Positions 17,328 through 26,166 are shown, counted from the first letter of the stretch. The stretch: DNA of 64,000 bases from Corallococcus macrosporus (GCF_017302985.1 NZ_JAFIMU010000002.1:930001-994000), one strand, 5' to 3'. Notes: generated from the letters alone by a model not told the origin. Numbers and translations: made by a program.

Positions 17328-18041
17328 ATGGCAACTCCGCACATCTCCGCGTCTCCCGGTGACTTCGCCGAAGTGGTCCTCATGCCGGGCGACCCGCTCC
17401 GGGCGCGCTACATCTCCGAGCGCTTCCTGGAGAACGCGCGCCCCGTCACGTCGGTGCGCAACATGCTGGGCTTCACCGGCACCTTCCGGGGCAAGCGGCT
17501 GTCGGTGATGGGGCACGGCATGGGCGTGCCGTCCATCTCCATCTACGCGACGGAGCTGGTGCGGACCTACGGCGCGAAGGTGCTCATCCGCGTGGGCAGC
17601 TGCGGCGCGCTGCGCACGGACGTGAAGCTGCGCGACGTCATCGTGGCGATGGGCGCGGGCACGGACTCCAACGTGAACCGCATGCGCGCCATGGGTCACG
17701 ACTTCCCGGCGGTGGCGGACTTCACGCTGGCGCGGCGCGCGGTGGAGGCGGCGGAGAAGCGCAACAAGCCGGTGCGCGTGGGCAACGTCTTCACGTCCGA
17801 CCTGTTCTACCACCCGCAGGAAGCGCTCAACGCGACGCTGGCGAAGATGGGCATCCTGGCGGTGGAGATGGAGATCGCCGGCCTGTACGGCGTGGCGGCG
17901 GAGTTCGGCGCGCGGGCGCTGGCGCTGCTCACGGTGTCGGACCACATCCTGACCGGCGAGCACCTGTCGCCGGAGGACCGTCAGACGACGTTCGACGAGA
18001 TGATCGAGCTGGCGTTCGACGTGGCCGCCTCCGAGGCATAA
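17328..18041 (+). CDS. deoD: DeoD-type purine nucleoside phosphorylase
   Basis: The protein of 237 residues matches the hexameric PNP family throughout. [22 protein letters not shown] holds the phosphate-binding Gly/Asp/Arg. RVGSCGAL is the mid-chain signature, [12 protein letters not shown] contains the ribose-binding Met-Glu, and [12 protein letters not shown] the catalytic Asp. The enzyme cleaves purine (deoxy)nucleosides with phosphate to base and (deoxy)ribose-1-phosphate in the cytoplasm. The ATG at 17328 has AAAGGG at 17311-17316 and lies 16 bases after the MepA-like stop; the oxygenase gene follows 11 bases later, giving a probable three-gene unit. Confidence 0.92.
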   Translation: MATPHISASPGDFAEVVLMPGDPLRARYISERFLENARPVTSVRNMLGFTGTFRGKRLSVMGHGMGVPSISIYATELVRTYGAKVLIRVGSCGALRTDVKLRDVIVAMGAGTDSNVNRMRAMGHDFPAVADFTLARRAVEAAEKRNKPVRVGNVFTSDLFYHPQEALNATLAKMGILAVEMEIAGLYGVAAEFGARALALLTVSDHILTGEHLSPEDRQTTFDEMIELAFDVAASEA

Positions 18042-18052
18042 GGGACCGAGTC

Positions 18053-18940
18053 ATGGCCTTGCCTCCCCGCAGGGGCCCGGGTTCCCCGCTGGCGCGCAAG
18101 GCCGCGCAGCGCACGCCCGGCCACCACTACAACGCGAGCTTCCTGTCCTCGACGGACCGCGCGGAGATATTGGCGTGGTTGGGCACGCTGCATCCGCTAT
18201 GGGAGGAGCGCTACTCGAAGCACTTCCCGCCGCCGGAGGGGCAGCAACAGCGTCGGTTGCTGCGGCCGGTGTACTGGCTGGGCAACTGGCAGTTCGCGTG
18301 TCTGGACTACTACCGGCCTCCGAAGGGCGTGAAGGACCGCTGCGTGAAGGCGGAGCCATTCCCGGCGGTGCTGGAGCGGCAGATCGTGAAGGTGGAGGCG
18401 CTGGCGCGGCGGATGTTCCGGGGCCCGGACATGCCGCAGGGCTGGCACCTCAACACGTGCCTGGTGAACTTCTACGGCAGCCGGTTGGAGGACGGCCGCT
18501 GGGTGGACACCGCGCGAGTGGGTGAGCACAAGGACTTCGAGCCGGGCCCGGTGGCGTCGCTGTCGCTGGGCGAGCGCGCGCTCATCCAGTTCGTCACGTC
18601 CACGCGGCCCGGCGAGCGCGACGCGGTGGTGTTGGAGCAGTGGCTGGACGACGGGTCGCTGCAGCTCTTTGGCGGGGCGCAGTGGAAGGACCAGACGTTC
18701 CACCGGGTGCAGCGGGTGGATACGCGCGCGGGCCACGTGATGCCGCCGGAGCTGCCGGACTTCCGCACGCGGCGCATCAACCTGACGTTCCGCTACGTGC
18801 CGGACGCGCACGTGACGCCGTTCGCGGCGCTGAGCGCGGAGGCCCGCGAGGACGTGCGGCCGTACATGGCGACGCTCGCGAAGGGCAGCCGCTTCTTCCG
18901 CGACGAGCTGGCACACGAACAGCCGGCGAAGGCGGAGTAG
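18053..18940 (+). CDS. AlkB-like 2-oxoglutarate/Fe(II) oxygenase
   Basis: The protein of 295 residues has the facial triad and co-substrate arginine of the AlkB family: His159 and Asp161 in GEHKDFEPGP, His217 in FHRVQRV, and an Arg in RTRRINLTFRYV. The upstream NTCLVNFYGS matches the AlkB N-x-x-L-x-N-x-Y motif region. AlkB relatives demethylate alkylated nucleic acids; others hydroxylate proteins or small molecules, so the substrate remains open. It follows the PNP gene by 11 bases, so nucleic-acid or nucleoside metabolism is a reasonable setting. The N-terminal 20 residues are basic. Confidence 0.8.
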   Translation: MALPPRRGPGSPLARKAAQRTPGHHYNASFLSSTDRAEILAWLGTLHPLWEERYSKHFPPPEGQQQRRLLRPVYWLGNWQFACLDYYRPPKGVKDRCVKAEPFPAVLERQIVKVEALARRMFRGPDMPQGWHLNTCLVNFYGSRLEDGRWVDTARVGEHKDFEPGPVASLSLGERALIQFVTSTRPGERDAVVLEQWLDDGSLQLFGGAQWKDQTFHRVQRVDTRAGHVMPPELPDFRTRRINLTFRYVPDAHVTPFAALSAEAREDVRPYMATLAKGSRFFRDELAHEQPAKAE

Positions 18941-19025
18941 GGCGCGGCCGCGGCCCGGTTGGGGGAAGTCCCCGCCACGGCGCTTGATGCGGCCGGTCAG
19001 CCAGCCAGGGAGGGCGGCGGTCTCA

Positions 19026-19048
19026 ACTGGTCCGACAGTTGGACCAGT
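19026..19048. repeat. Array palindrome 1
   Basis: ACTGGTCC at 19026-19033 and its exact reverse complement at 19041-19048 enclose GACAGTT. The inner GA/TT positions allow a further G-T wobble pair in RNA. Confidence 0.85.
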
Positions 19049-19129
19049 CAGCGCGGCCCGGTCGGAGCGGAAGTCCCTGGCGCGGCGGCTGACGCGGCCC
19101 CTCCCCAGGCTGGATGACTGGGCTGGTCC

Positions 19130-19156
19130 AAACCTGTCCGATAGTCGGACAGGTTT
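19130..19156. repeat. Array palindrome 2 (longest, covarying)
   Basis: AAACCTGTCCGA at 19130-19141 and its exact reverse complement at 19145-19156 surround TAG. Relative to the other copies the left arm changed CTGG to CCTG and the right arm changed in a compensating way, so pairing is kept. Confidence 0.9.
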
Positions 19157-19233
19157 CTCGGCCCGGTCACCGCGAAGGACTCAGGCGTGGCTGATGCGGT
19201 CGGTCACACAGCCAGGGAGCGCGGTGGTCCCAA

Positions 19234-19254
19234 CTGGTCCGACTGTCGGACCAG
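19234..19254. repeat. Array palindrome 3
   Basis: CTGGTCCGA at 19234-19242 and TCGGACCAG at 19246-19254 are exact reverse complements around CTG. Confidence 0.88.
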
Positions 19255-19391
19255 ATGGCGCGGCTTGGCCGGAGCGGGGGGCCAGGCACAGTGGCTGAGG
19301 CGCCAAGGCGGACCGGACAGGCTCTCACGGGGCCCCAGGCGGCACTGCTGACGCGGCCGGTTCGACAGCCGGGACCGGTGGTGTCTCAACG

Positions 19392-19408
19392 GGTCCGACA
19401 GTCGGACC
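19392..19408. repeat. Array palindrome 4
   Basis: GGTCCGA at 19392-19398 and TCGGACC at 19402-19408 are exact reverse complements around CAG; the outer bases no longer pair. Confidence 0.85.
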
Positions 19409-19488
19409 AGTTCGTGCGGCCCGGTCGGAGCGGAAGTCCCTGGCGCGGCGGCTGACGCTGCCAGCCAGCCCGGGAGGGCGGCGGTCTC

Positions 19489-19513
19489 AACTGGTCCGAC
19501 TGTCGGACCAGTT
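19489..19513. repeat. Array palindrome 5
   Basis: AACTGGTCCGA at 19489-19499 and its exact reverse complement at 19503-19513 surround CTG. Confidence 0.9.
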
Positions 19514-19538
19514 CGTGTGCTGCGCCTTCGATGGGGGG

Positions 19539-19562
19539 CCTCGGGACCAAGCGGCCCCGAGG
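19539..19562 (-). terminator. Possible hairpin terminator after the RIO kinase gene
   Basis: CCTCGGG at 19539-19545 pairs with CCCGAGG at 19556-19562 around a 10-base loop, 22 bases downstream of the minus-strand stop. There is no T-run, so it would be a weak intrinsic terminator or only an RNA end-stabiliser. Confidence 0.35.
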
Positions 19563-19583
19563 ACGGATTTCAGGACCGGTAGC

Positions 19584-22049
19584 TCAGGTGGAGCCCGTCT
19601 CGGGGTTCGAGGACGAGGTCGCAGGCGGGCGGGCCACGTAGCTCACCTGGGGGGCGGCACCCCGGGAAGAACGTCCCCCTCCGCGCTCGGCGCCCTGTCG
19701 GGGCATCCGGGGCCCGTTGTTGGGCAGGTTTCCGCGTGCCTCGCGAGGACCCGGGCCTTGGCTCCGGCCGTTCTGGCGCGACTCGTCGTCCTGCTGCGGC
19801 CGGCCGTTCATTCGCGGCTCGCCGTTCTGCTGCGGGGCGCCGTCCTGGAAGGAGCCGTTGTTGCGCGGCGGTCGGCCGTTCATCCGGGGGCCGCCATTGC
19901 GCTGCTGGCCGTTCATCCCGGCTGTGTCCTGTGCCTGCCGCGCCGGAGCTTCGGCCGTCCAGTCGCCGCCGTCCTGCCGGGGCTGGCCGCTCGTGCGCGA
20001 CTGCGCCTCCGTGCCCTCCTGCCGGGGTCCACCGTTCTGCTGCGCCCGGCCATTCGCGCGCCACTCGCCGCGCGGCGGTCGGCCGTTCTGGCGTGGCTCG
20101 CCGTTCTGCTGCGGCCGGCCGTTCTGCCGAGGCCCCTGGCCGTTCGCGCCCGGCTCGCCGTGAGGCTGTCCGTTCATGCGCGACTCGGTGCCATGCGGCT
20201 GACCGTTCTGACCTTGCGGCGCCTGTCCGTTCAGGCCTGGCTCCCGGCCAGGGGGCTGGCCGTTCATGCGCGGCTGACCGTTCTGCCGCTGTGAACCATT
20301 CTGCCGCTGCGGGCGCTGACCGTTTTCACCGTACGGCTGGCCGTTCATGCGCTGCTGGCCGTTCTCACCATGCGGCTGGCCGTTCAGGCGCTGAGAACCG
20401 TTCTGACGGTGCTGGGCCTGATCGTTCTCACCGTAGGGCTGGCCGTCGACACGCTGCTGGCCGCTTTCACCGTGCGGCTGGCCGTTCATCCGCGGCTGAC
20501 CATCCTGGTACGGCTGGCCGTTCGTGCGCTGCTGGCCATTCTCACCGCGCCGCTGGCCGTTCGTGCGCTGCTGGCCGCTTTCACCGTGCGGCTGGCCGTT
20601 CATCCGCTGCGGGCCATTCTCACCGCGCTGCTGGCCGTTCATGCGCTGCGGGCCATTCTGTCGCTGCTGGCCGTTCATGCGCTGCGGGGCCTGGCCATTC
20701 TCGCCGTGCGGCTGGCCGTTCAGGTGCTGCTGGCTGTTCTCTCCGTTCGGCTGGCCGTTCATTCGCGGCTCGCCGTTGGGGGCTCGCGGCGGACGTCCAT
20801 CGCGGCGTGGCTCGTTGCGCGGGTTGCCGTTGCGTGGCCCTCCCTGCTGGGGCCGGCCGTTCGCTCGCGCATCGGCTTGTGCGGCTGGAGGATTCGCTCC
20901 CTGTGCCGGCGCGCCGTTTCGCGGGGCTCCCTGCTGCGGACGCCCGGCGTTTGCGTTGGGCCGGTTGTTGTTGCCCGCTGCCTGCTGCGGTCCCGTGTTT
21001 CCGGGCCTCGGCGCATTGCCGTTGCGCGGCGGCGGCTTTCCTCCGAACCCACCCCGACGGCGCCCATCCCTCGGGCTCTGCGTGACGACCGGCCTGCCGC
21101 GCTCGCCGCCACCCTGGCGCAGCACCAGGGCTTCCAGCGCGCGCAGCTCCGCCTCCTCCGCGCTGAGCCCTTCCTCCACCTCCACCGCCGCCACGGGCGC
21201 CGGGGCCGGGCGGAACTCGTTGCGCCGGGGCTGCTCCTCCAGCGGATAGCGCTCCTGCCGGAAACCCTGCCGGCCCGGGCCGCCCTGCTTGCGCGGCGCC
21301 TCTCGGAACGTGCCCGACGGCACGAAGTCCGGCGTCAGGTCGCGCCGCACGTACGCGTTCCAGATTTCACCCGTGTCGCCCGCACGGCCCGCCAGCCGGG
21401 TGGAGAAGCCCGCCAGGTACTGCCGCACGTTGTCCAGGTCGCGGCGGAAGTAGAACTCCGCCTGGCTGTTGCGCGCCGCCGCCACCGTCTGCGGAAAGTC
21501 GATGATGGTCGGCCCGTTGCCGCTCATCAGGATGTTGTAGGGCGACAGGTCCCCGTGAATCAGGTCCGCGCACAGGGTGCGAATCACCTGGGCCCGCAGG
21601 TCCAGGTAGAGGGCCTCGGCCTCCTCGGGCGTCTGGGGCGGGGCCTCCACGAGCCGGGGCGCGGGCTGTCCTTCCGCGTCCAGCACCAGCTCCATCAGGA
21701 GGATGCCCTCGTAGAACATCACCGGCGTGGGCACGCGCACGCCCTGCGCGTGCAGCTTGTAGAGCGAGTCCGCCTCCGCGTTCTTCCACGCCTCTTCCGC
21801 GGCGGCCTGCCCGAAGCGGCTGCCCTTCTCCATGGCGCGGCGCGTGCGCGAGTTGCGCACCTCGCGGCCTTCCTTGTAGCCGGCGTTGTTGCGGAAGTTG
21901 CGCTCGTGGCGCTCCTTGTACAGCTTCGCTGCGACGACCTGGCCGGCGTGCTGGACCAGCCACACCTCCGCCTCCTTCCCCGTCTTCAGCTGGCCGATGA
22001 CGGCGTCGATGATGCCGTCGGCGAGGAGGGTCTCGAGGGAGTCATTCAT
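19584..22049 (-). CDS. RIO-family kinase/ATPase with long N/Q/G/R-rich tail
   Basis: Residues 1-245 form a RIO kinase domain. The nucleotide-binding lysine is in VVAAKLYK (Lys42), the catalytic loop is HGDLSPYNIL (Asp167, Asn172) and the metal-binding loop is IIDFPQ (Asp184). RIO proteins are atypical Ser kinases/ATPases linked in archaea and eukaryotes to ribosome maturation; bacterial roles are less clear. From about residue 310 to 821 the chain is low-complexity, dominated by Asn, Gly, Gln, Arg and Pro. Its core (425-640) is built from repeats like MNGQPHGENGQQR. Such a tail is unusual for the family and resembles RNA-binding or condensate-forming disordered regions. The frame is intact throughout. 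Confidence 0.88.
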   Translation of the reverse strand: MNDSLETLLADGIIDAVIGQLKTGKEAEVWLVQHAGQVVAAKLYKERHERNFRNNAGYKEGREVRNSRTRRAMEKGSRFGQAAAEEAWKNAEADSLYKLHAQGVRVPTPVMFYEGILLMELVLDAEGQPAPRLVEAPPQTPEEAEALYLDLRAQVIRTLCADLIHGDLSPYNILMSGNGPTIIDFPQTVAAARNSQAEFYFRRDLDNVRQYLAGFSTRLAGRAGDTGEIWNAYVRRDLTPDFVPSGTFREAPRKQGGPGRQGFRQERYPLEEQPRRNEFRPAPAPVAAVEVEEGLSAEEAELRALEALVLRQGGGERGRPVVTQSPRDGRRRGGFGGKPPPRNGNAPRPGNTGPQQAAGNNNRPNANAGRPQQGAPRNGAPAQGANPPAAQADARANGRPQQGGPRNGNPRNEPRRDGRPPRAPNGEPRMNGQPNGENSQQHLNGQPHGENGQAPQRMNGQQRQNGPQRMNGQQRGENGPQRMNGQPHGESGQQRTNGQRRGENGQQRTNGQPYQDGQPRMNGQPHGESGQQRVDGQPYGENDQAQHRQNGSQRLNGQPHGENGQQRMNGQPYGENGQRPQRQNGSQRQNGQPRMNGQPPGREPGLNGQAPQGQNGQPHGTESRMNGQPHGEPGANGQGPRQNGRPQQNGEPRQNGRPPRGEWRANGRAQQNGGPRQEGTEAQSRTSGQPRQDGGDWTAEAPARQAQDTAGMNGQQRNGGPRMNGRPPRNNGSFQDGAPQQNGEPRMNGRPQQDDESRQNGRSQGPGPREARGNLPNNGPRMPRQGAERGGGRSSRGAAPQVSYVARPPATSSSNPETGST
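20130..20777 (-). repeat. Coding repeats in the RIO kinase tail
   Basis: About 650 bases encode variants of M-N-G-Q-P-x-G-E-N/S-G-Q-Q-R (12-16 residue period). On the plus strand the repeated DNA phrase is close to CGGCTGGCCGTTCATGCG. The copies differ at synonymous and non-synonymous sites, so the array is degenerate rather than freshly expanded. Confidence 0.85.
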
Positions 22050-22346
22050 TCTTAGGCAAAAGGCCGGAACGGCACGGGGCGAGGAGCTTCAGTCGCTGCG
22101 CACACCGGCGGCCCCTGCTCGCCATGATGCACGTTGGAGATGAGAACACCGGGCAGGCCCTGGTTTCCATCGCCGTCACGCTGAACGTCATCCAGAAGGC
22201 CCACGAACCGCTTGCTAGCAGCTTGGGAAGCAGGGGGCCAGGGGTGCCCCCGTCCCGGTATCCTGTTCGCCGTCCATCCCTGCCCCGGGGACCGGATTGA
22301 CGTCCGCGGGCGTCCTACCGGTTTTTCCACAAGGAGCGCTCTGCCC
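22050..22346. other. Intergenic between RIO kinase and L,D-transpeptidase genes
   Basis: This is about 300 bases between divergent starts, so it must hold both promoters. I see no tRNA fold, repeat or convincing promoter hexamers. A strong Shine-Dalgarno AAGGAG at 22331-22336 marks the transpeptidase start. Short minus-strand frames here lack coding character. Confidence 0.5.
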
Positions 22347-23093
22347 ATGAAGGTCCTGCTCGCATGGGGTGTCCTGCTGGCCTCGCTGTGCGCCCACGCC
22401 GAGGACCGGGTCGCGGAGGCCCGGAAGCGGCAGACGGCCGGCCTGGTCCAGCTCTTCAAGGAGGCGGGGCTGTCCTGGCCCCCACAGGAGCTCTACCTCC
22501 GGGCCTTCAAGGCCGAGCGCGAGCTGGAGGCCTGGGCGGGGCAGAAGGGCCAGCCGCTCGTGAAGGTGCGCACCTTCCCCATCTGCGCGGCCTCCGGCGA
22601 GCCAGGCCCGAAGCGGGCCTTTGGCGACCTCCAGGTCCCGGAGGGCTTCTACACGGTGGACCTCTTCAACCCGAAGAGCGCGTACCACCTGTCCATGCGG
22701 GTGAGCTACCCGAACGCGCTGGACCGCAAGCTGGGCGCGGCCAACCCCGGGGGGGACATCTACATCCACGGCGACTGCGTCAGCATCGGGTGCATGGCCA
22801 TCGAGAACGGCCCCATCGAGGCGCTCTACGTGATGGTGTCCGAGGCCCGCGCGCGCATGGGCCGCGACGTGCCGGTGCACGTGTTCCCGCGCCGGCTGGA
22901 CGCGGCGGGGCTCGCGGCGCTGGAGGCCCTCTCCGGCGTCCCCGACGCACACAAGGCCTTCTGGCGCGGCCTGGAGCCGGGCTACCGCTTCTTCGAGGAG
23001 TCCCGGCGTCCCCCTCGGGTGAAGGTGGATGCGGCCGCGTCCGCCTACGTGGTGACGCCCGCGCTCCCGGTGCGGGAAGCCCGGGCGCGCTGA
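22347..23093 (+). CDS. L,D-transpeptidase family protein (YafK-type)
   Basis: The protein of 248 residues begins with a Sec signal (MKVLLAWGVLLASLCAHA). The catalytic segment DIYIHGDCVSIGCMAI has the conserved His, Ser-x-Gly-Cys arrangement of the YkuD/ErfK fold, in the compact form seen in YafK-like members. Upstream FGDLQVPEGFYTVDLFNP and the SAYHLSMRVSYPN strand fit the fold. Such enzymes form or hydrolyse peptidoglycan crosslinks or anchor outer-membrane proteins, in the periplasm. The start is fixed by AAGGAG at 22331-22336, ten bases before the ATG. Confidence 0.87.
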   Translation: MKVLLAWGVLLASLCAHAEDRVAEARKRQTAGLVQLFKEAGLSWPPQELYLRAFKAERELEAWAGQKGQPLVKVRTFPICAASGEPGPKRAFGDLQVPEGFYTVDLFNPKSAYHLSMRVSYPNALDRKLGAANPGGDIYIHGDCVSIGCMAIENGPIEALYVMVSEARARMGRDVPVHVFPRRLDAAGLAALEALSGVPDAHKAFWRGLEPGYRFFEESRRPPRVKVDAAASAYVVTPALPVREARAR

Positions 23094-23157
23094 GGAGCTG
23101 GTAGAACCCTGGAGGTGCCGGGCGACCGGCGCAGGCCCTCGGGGGAAGGAAGCGCAC

Positions 23158-24645
23158 ATGAAATCGTCTGTCTCGCCACAGGAGTCCGGAGCGCGTCCGC
23201 TGGTGTCCCTCACGACCACAGAGCTGGCCGCGGCCCTGCGTGAGCGCCGGGGCAGCGCGGTGGAGGCGCTGGATGCGTTCCTCGCCCGAGCGCGCCAGCT
23301 CAACCCCGCGCTCAACGCGGTGGTGACGTGGAACGAGGCCCCGGCCCGGAAGCGGGCGGAGGCGGCGGACGCGGCGCTGGCCCGGGGCGAGCTGTGGGGC
23401 CCCCTGCATGGCGTTCCCTTCACGGTGAAGGACGCGTTCAGCACCCAGGGGCTGCGCACGACGTCCGCCCATCCGGCCCTGGCCGAGTACGTGCCCGCGC
23501 GGGACGCGACCGTGGTGGCCCGGCTCCAGGCCGCGGGGGCCATCCTCTTCGGCAAGACGAACCTGCCGCCGTTCGCCGGGGACTTCCAGACGGACGGGCC
23601 GCTCTGGGGCCGGACGAACAATCCCCACGACCTGGGGCGCACGCCGGGCGGCTCCAGCGGCGGCGCGGCGGCGGCGGTCGCGGCGGGGCTCACCCCGTTC
23701 GAGGTGGGCAGCGACATCGGCGGCTCCATCCGGCAGCCGGCGCACTACTGCGGCGTCGTGGGCATCAAGCCCACGGAGCACCGCGTCTCCACCTTCGGCC
23801 ACATCCCGGACGCGCCGGGCGGGCCTCGCCACGTGCGCCACATGGCGTGCGCGGGGCCGCTGGCGCGCTCGGTGGCGGACGTGCGGCTCATCCTGTCGCT
23901 CATCGAAGGCGCGGATCCGTCCGCTCCGGAGGTGCCGCCCGTCGTGCCGGTGGGCGCCGCGAAGCCCCGGGCATTGAAGGGGCTGAGGCTGGCGTGGGCG
24001 GACACGCTGGGGCCCTTCCAGGCGGACCGCGAGACGCGGGAGCTGCTCCAGCGCTTCACCGCCGCCGCGCGCGCGGAGGGCGCCGTGGTGGAGCAGGCGG
24101 TGCCGCCGGGGCAGGACTTCGCGGACCTCGTGGAGGTGTGGGGGCTGATGGAGGGCGGCGAGGTGGGCGCGCCCCTGGATCCGCCCGTGCGCGAGGGCTA
24201 CCGGGGGCAGTTCCTCCCGCTGGAGCGCGACCTGCTGGCGAAGGCCATCGTGCAGGGCACGCATCTGGACATGACGGGCTATGGCGCGGCGCTCACCCGG
24301 CGCGACGGGCACATCGCGCTGCTGGAGGACTTCCTGGCCGGTTGGGACGCGTGGCTCGTGCCGGTGGCGATGACGGCCGCGCCGGTGCACACGCCCTTCG
24401 GTGCTCCGGTGGAGGTGGACGGCGTGTCCCGCCCCTACCTGGAGGCCTTTGGCGGGTTCACCAGCCTGTTCAATGCGACGGGGAGCCCTGTCGTGGTGTT
24501 CCCGATGGGGCACACGTCAGCGGGGCTGCCGGTGGGCGTGCAGCTCGTGGGACGGCGGTGGGCGGACGGGGCGCTGCTCGACGTGGCGGAGGCGCTGCTG
24601 CCCCTGGGCGGTGGCGTGCGGTGGCCCTCGGCGTTCGCGCCTTGA
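23158..24645 (+). CDS. Amidase-signature family hydrolase
   Basis: The protein of 495 residues carries the Lys-Ser-Ser triad of the amidase-signature family: Lys91 in GVPFTVKDAF, the GGSSGG loop (Ser166/Ser167) and Ser190 in SDIGGSIR. It also has the family phrase LFGKTNLP. It resembles GatA in fold. It lacks any neighbouring gatB or gatC gene and has a family-typical C-terminus ending in GVQLVGRRWADGALL, so it is more likely a free amidase acting on a small amide. Cytoplasmic, with no signal peptide. GGAAGGAAG just upstream supports the start at 23158. Confidence 0.87.
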   Translation: MKSSVSPQESGARPLVSLTTTELAAALRERRGSAVEALDAFLARARQLNPALNAVVTWNEAPARKRAEAADAALARGELWGPLHGVPFTVKDAFSTQGLRTTSAHPALAEYVPARDATVVARLQAAGAILFGKTNLPPFAGDFQTDGPLWGRTNNPHDLGRTPGGSSGGAAAAVAAGLTPFEVGSDIGGSIRQPAHYCGVVGIKPTEHRVSTFGHIPDAPGGPRHVRHMACAGPLARSVADVRLILSLIEGADPSAPEVPPVVPVGAAKPRALKGLRLAWADTLGPFQADRETRELLQRFTAAARAEGAVVEQAVPPGQDFADLVEVWGLMEGGEVGAPLDPPVREGYRGQFLPLERDLLAKAIVQGTHLDMTGYGAALTRRDGHIALLEDFLAGWDAWLVPVAMTAAPVHTPFGAPVEVDGVSRPYLEAFGGFTSLFNATGSPVVVFPMGHTSAGLPVGVQLVGRRWADGALLDVAEALLPLGGGVRWPSAFAP

Positions 24646-24646
24646 G

Positions 24647-26119
24647 TCAGTAGACGCGCAGCAGGCGCGAGCGGCATTCGAAGTGCGGGTTGCGCACGTC
24701 GATGACGTAGACCTCGCCGGTCGTCTCATCGAAGTTGCCGGCGAGCAGCCCCGCCGCGGCCAGGGCGGCGAGGTAGACGTTGTCCGTGCCCTTCTTCATT
24801 TCGCTGACCTTGCGCACGTAGACGACGCGGCCCTCCACGGACCACACGCTGCGGATGCCGTCGGTGTGCACGCCCATGGCATCCGGGGGCGGCGGGGGGA
24901 ACTTCCCCAGCGCGGGAGGGACGGACTGGAGCACGTAGTCGTCGTAGGCGCGGTTGCCGCTGCGGCTGATGAGCTTCACCTCGCGCAGCGTGCCGTCCGC
25001 TCCCTGGAGCAGCTCCAGCGTGACGATGAGCTTCATGGTGCTCACGCCGTGGGCGAAGTCCTGGAGCTCCTCGCCCGCCTGGGTGAGGCCGCGCAGCCGG
25101 TTGTAGCCGGGTTCGTTCCGGGCTCGCCGCGCGATGAGCTCGCCCGGCTTGGGAGCCTGCCGGGGCCCGGGAATGTTGCCGGGGGCGCCGGTGGCGCCGA
25201 ACTGCCGGGCCCTCTCCGCGTAGGCGTACAGCATCTGCTTGGGGAAGCTGGGCATGTCGAAGAGCGGAGGCGCGTCCATCTGCTTCTCCAACTGTGCGCG
25301 CAGCTTGCCGAAGTAGGGGTGCACCCGGCCGGTGTCCACGCGGTCACGGGCGCGGCGCTCATCGACGATGCCCTGCACGCGCTCGGACACGAGCGCACGC
25401 TCGTCGGCGAGCCGGGACTCCGCGGACAGGCTCGGGTCACCGGGGCGCAGCGTGCGGCCTCCGCCCCGCGAGTTCTCCGGCGTGGAGATGATCACCCCGC
25501 CGCTCAAGCCCGGTGACGGCAGCAGGCTCGAGGGAAGGGTGCCCGGAGGCGAGCGAGGTGCCTCCGCCGTGGGCCGGTCCCCGTCCGGAGCCGGCTCGCG
25601 GGTCGCGATGCCGGAGAGGGGAACGTCGGCCGCGGGAGGGCGCGGGGCATCAGAGGGAGGCGACGGGGGCTCGCGCGTCGCGGTCGCTGGCGGTGTCGCG
25701 GCCGGTGGGACCTCGGGTGGTGCGCTCGGCTCCGATGGAGGCGGCGTGGGCTCCGGTGGCTCCCGTGTCGCCACGGCTGGAGGCGGCGTGGGCTCCGGGG
25801 GAGCGCGCGTCGGCGTGGGCTCCGGTGGCTCCCGCTCCGCTACGGCCGGAGGCGGTGGGGTGGGTTCGCTCTTCGTCGGCGCGCGCGGCTTCGGGGGCTC
25901 CCGCGTCGCCACCGGGGGCGGCGAGGCGGGCTCCTGGACCGGTGGAGTCGTGGCCGCGACGGAGGGCGCGGTGATGATTTCCACCTCGACCGTCTTCGCG
26001 CGCGGCCGGGCCGAGCTGCCGGTGGACGACGGCTCCACGGTCCATAACAGCCCGAACACGAGCACGTGCAGCACCAGGGAGATCAGCCCGGCCCATCCGA
26101 GTTGTCGCAGGCGCCGCAT
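24647..26119 (-). CDS. TonB-like protein with Pro-rich linker
   Basis: The protein of 490 residues has one N-terminal membrane anchor (LISLVLHVLVFGLLW). A very long Pro/Glu/Thr-rich linker repeating ATREPPEP-type phrases follows. The C-terminal globular part includes TMKLIVTLELLQGADGTLREVKLISRSGNRAYDDYVLQSV, which resembles the TonB C-terminal fold. This architecture spans the periplasm and usually couples inner-membrane energy to outer-membrane receptors, but no ExbB/ExbD or receptor gene is in the window. Start at ATG 26119 is preferred over 26206 because it precedes the anchor directly. It converges on the amidase with one base between stops and diverges from the kinase gene. Confidence 0.75.
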   Translation of the reverse strand: MRRLRQLGWAGLISLVLHVLVFGLLWTVEPSSTGSSARPRAKTVEVEIITAPSVAATTPPVQEPASPPPVATREPPKPRAPTKSEPTPPPPAVAEREPPEPTPTRAPPEPTPPPAVATREPPEPTPPPSEPSAPPEVPPAATPPATATREPPSPPSDAPRPPAADVPLSGIATREPAPDGDRPTAEAPRSPPGTLPSSLLPSPGLSGGVIISTPENSRGGGRTLRPGDPSLSAESRLADERALVSERVQGIVDERRARDRVDTGRVHPYFGKLRAQLEKQMDAPPLFDMPSFPKQMLYAYAERARQFGATGAPGNIPGPRQAPKPGELIARRARNEPGYNRLRGLTQAGEELQDFAHGVSTMKLIVTLELLQGADGTLREVKLISRSGNRAYDDYVLQSVPPALGKFPPPPPDAMGVHTDGIRSVWSVEGRVVYVRKVSEMKKGTDNVYLAALAAAGLLAGNFDETTGEVYVIDVRNPHFECRSRLLRVY

Positions 26120-26166
26120 GCTCGGACGCTTCCAGAAAGGCCCTCCTGTCACAACGAAATGCACAC

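Larger units (their letters stand above)
18989..19515. repeat. Tandem array of about 105-bp units, each with a palindrome
   Basis: Five units begin near 18989, 19094, 19196, 19350 and 19457. Shared phrases are GCGGCCGGTCAGCC, CAGCCAGGGAGGGCGGCGG, the palindrome, then GCGGCCCGGTCGGAGCGG and AAGTCCCTGGCGCGGCGG before the next unit. Units one, four and five are close copies. Unit two has diverged most, and the third is followed by about 50 bases of extra degenerate sequence. Palindrome centres are spaced about 106, 101, 156 and 101 bases apart. Confidence 0.85.
18941..19583. other. Intergenic region occupied by a tandem repeat array
   Basis: No gene is supported here. Most of this 640-bp stretch between the oxygenase and the RIO kinase stop codons is a tandem array of degenerate units with palindromes, listed separately. 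Both flanking genes end here, so promoters for them are not expected. Confidence 0.75.

Noticed and set aside
18984-19298. Small open frame inside the palindrome array (QPGRAAVSTGPTVGP-like repeats)
   Set aside because: Its repeats only mirror the DNA units, there is no ribosome site, and other copies of the unit are out of frame or interrupted.
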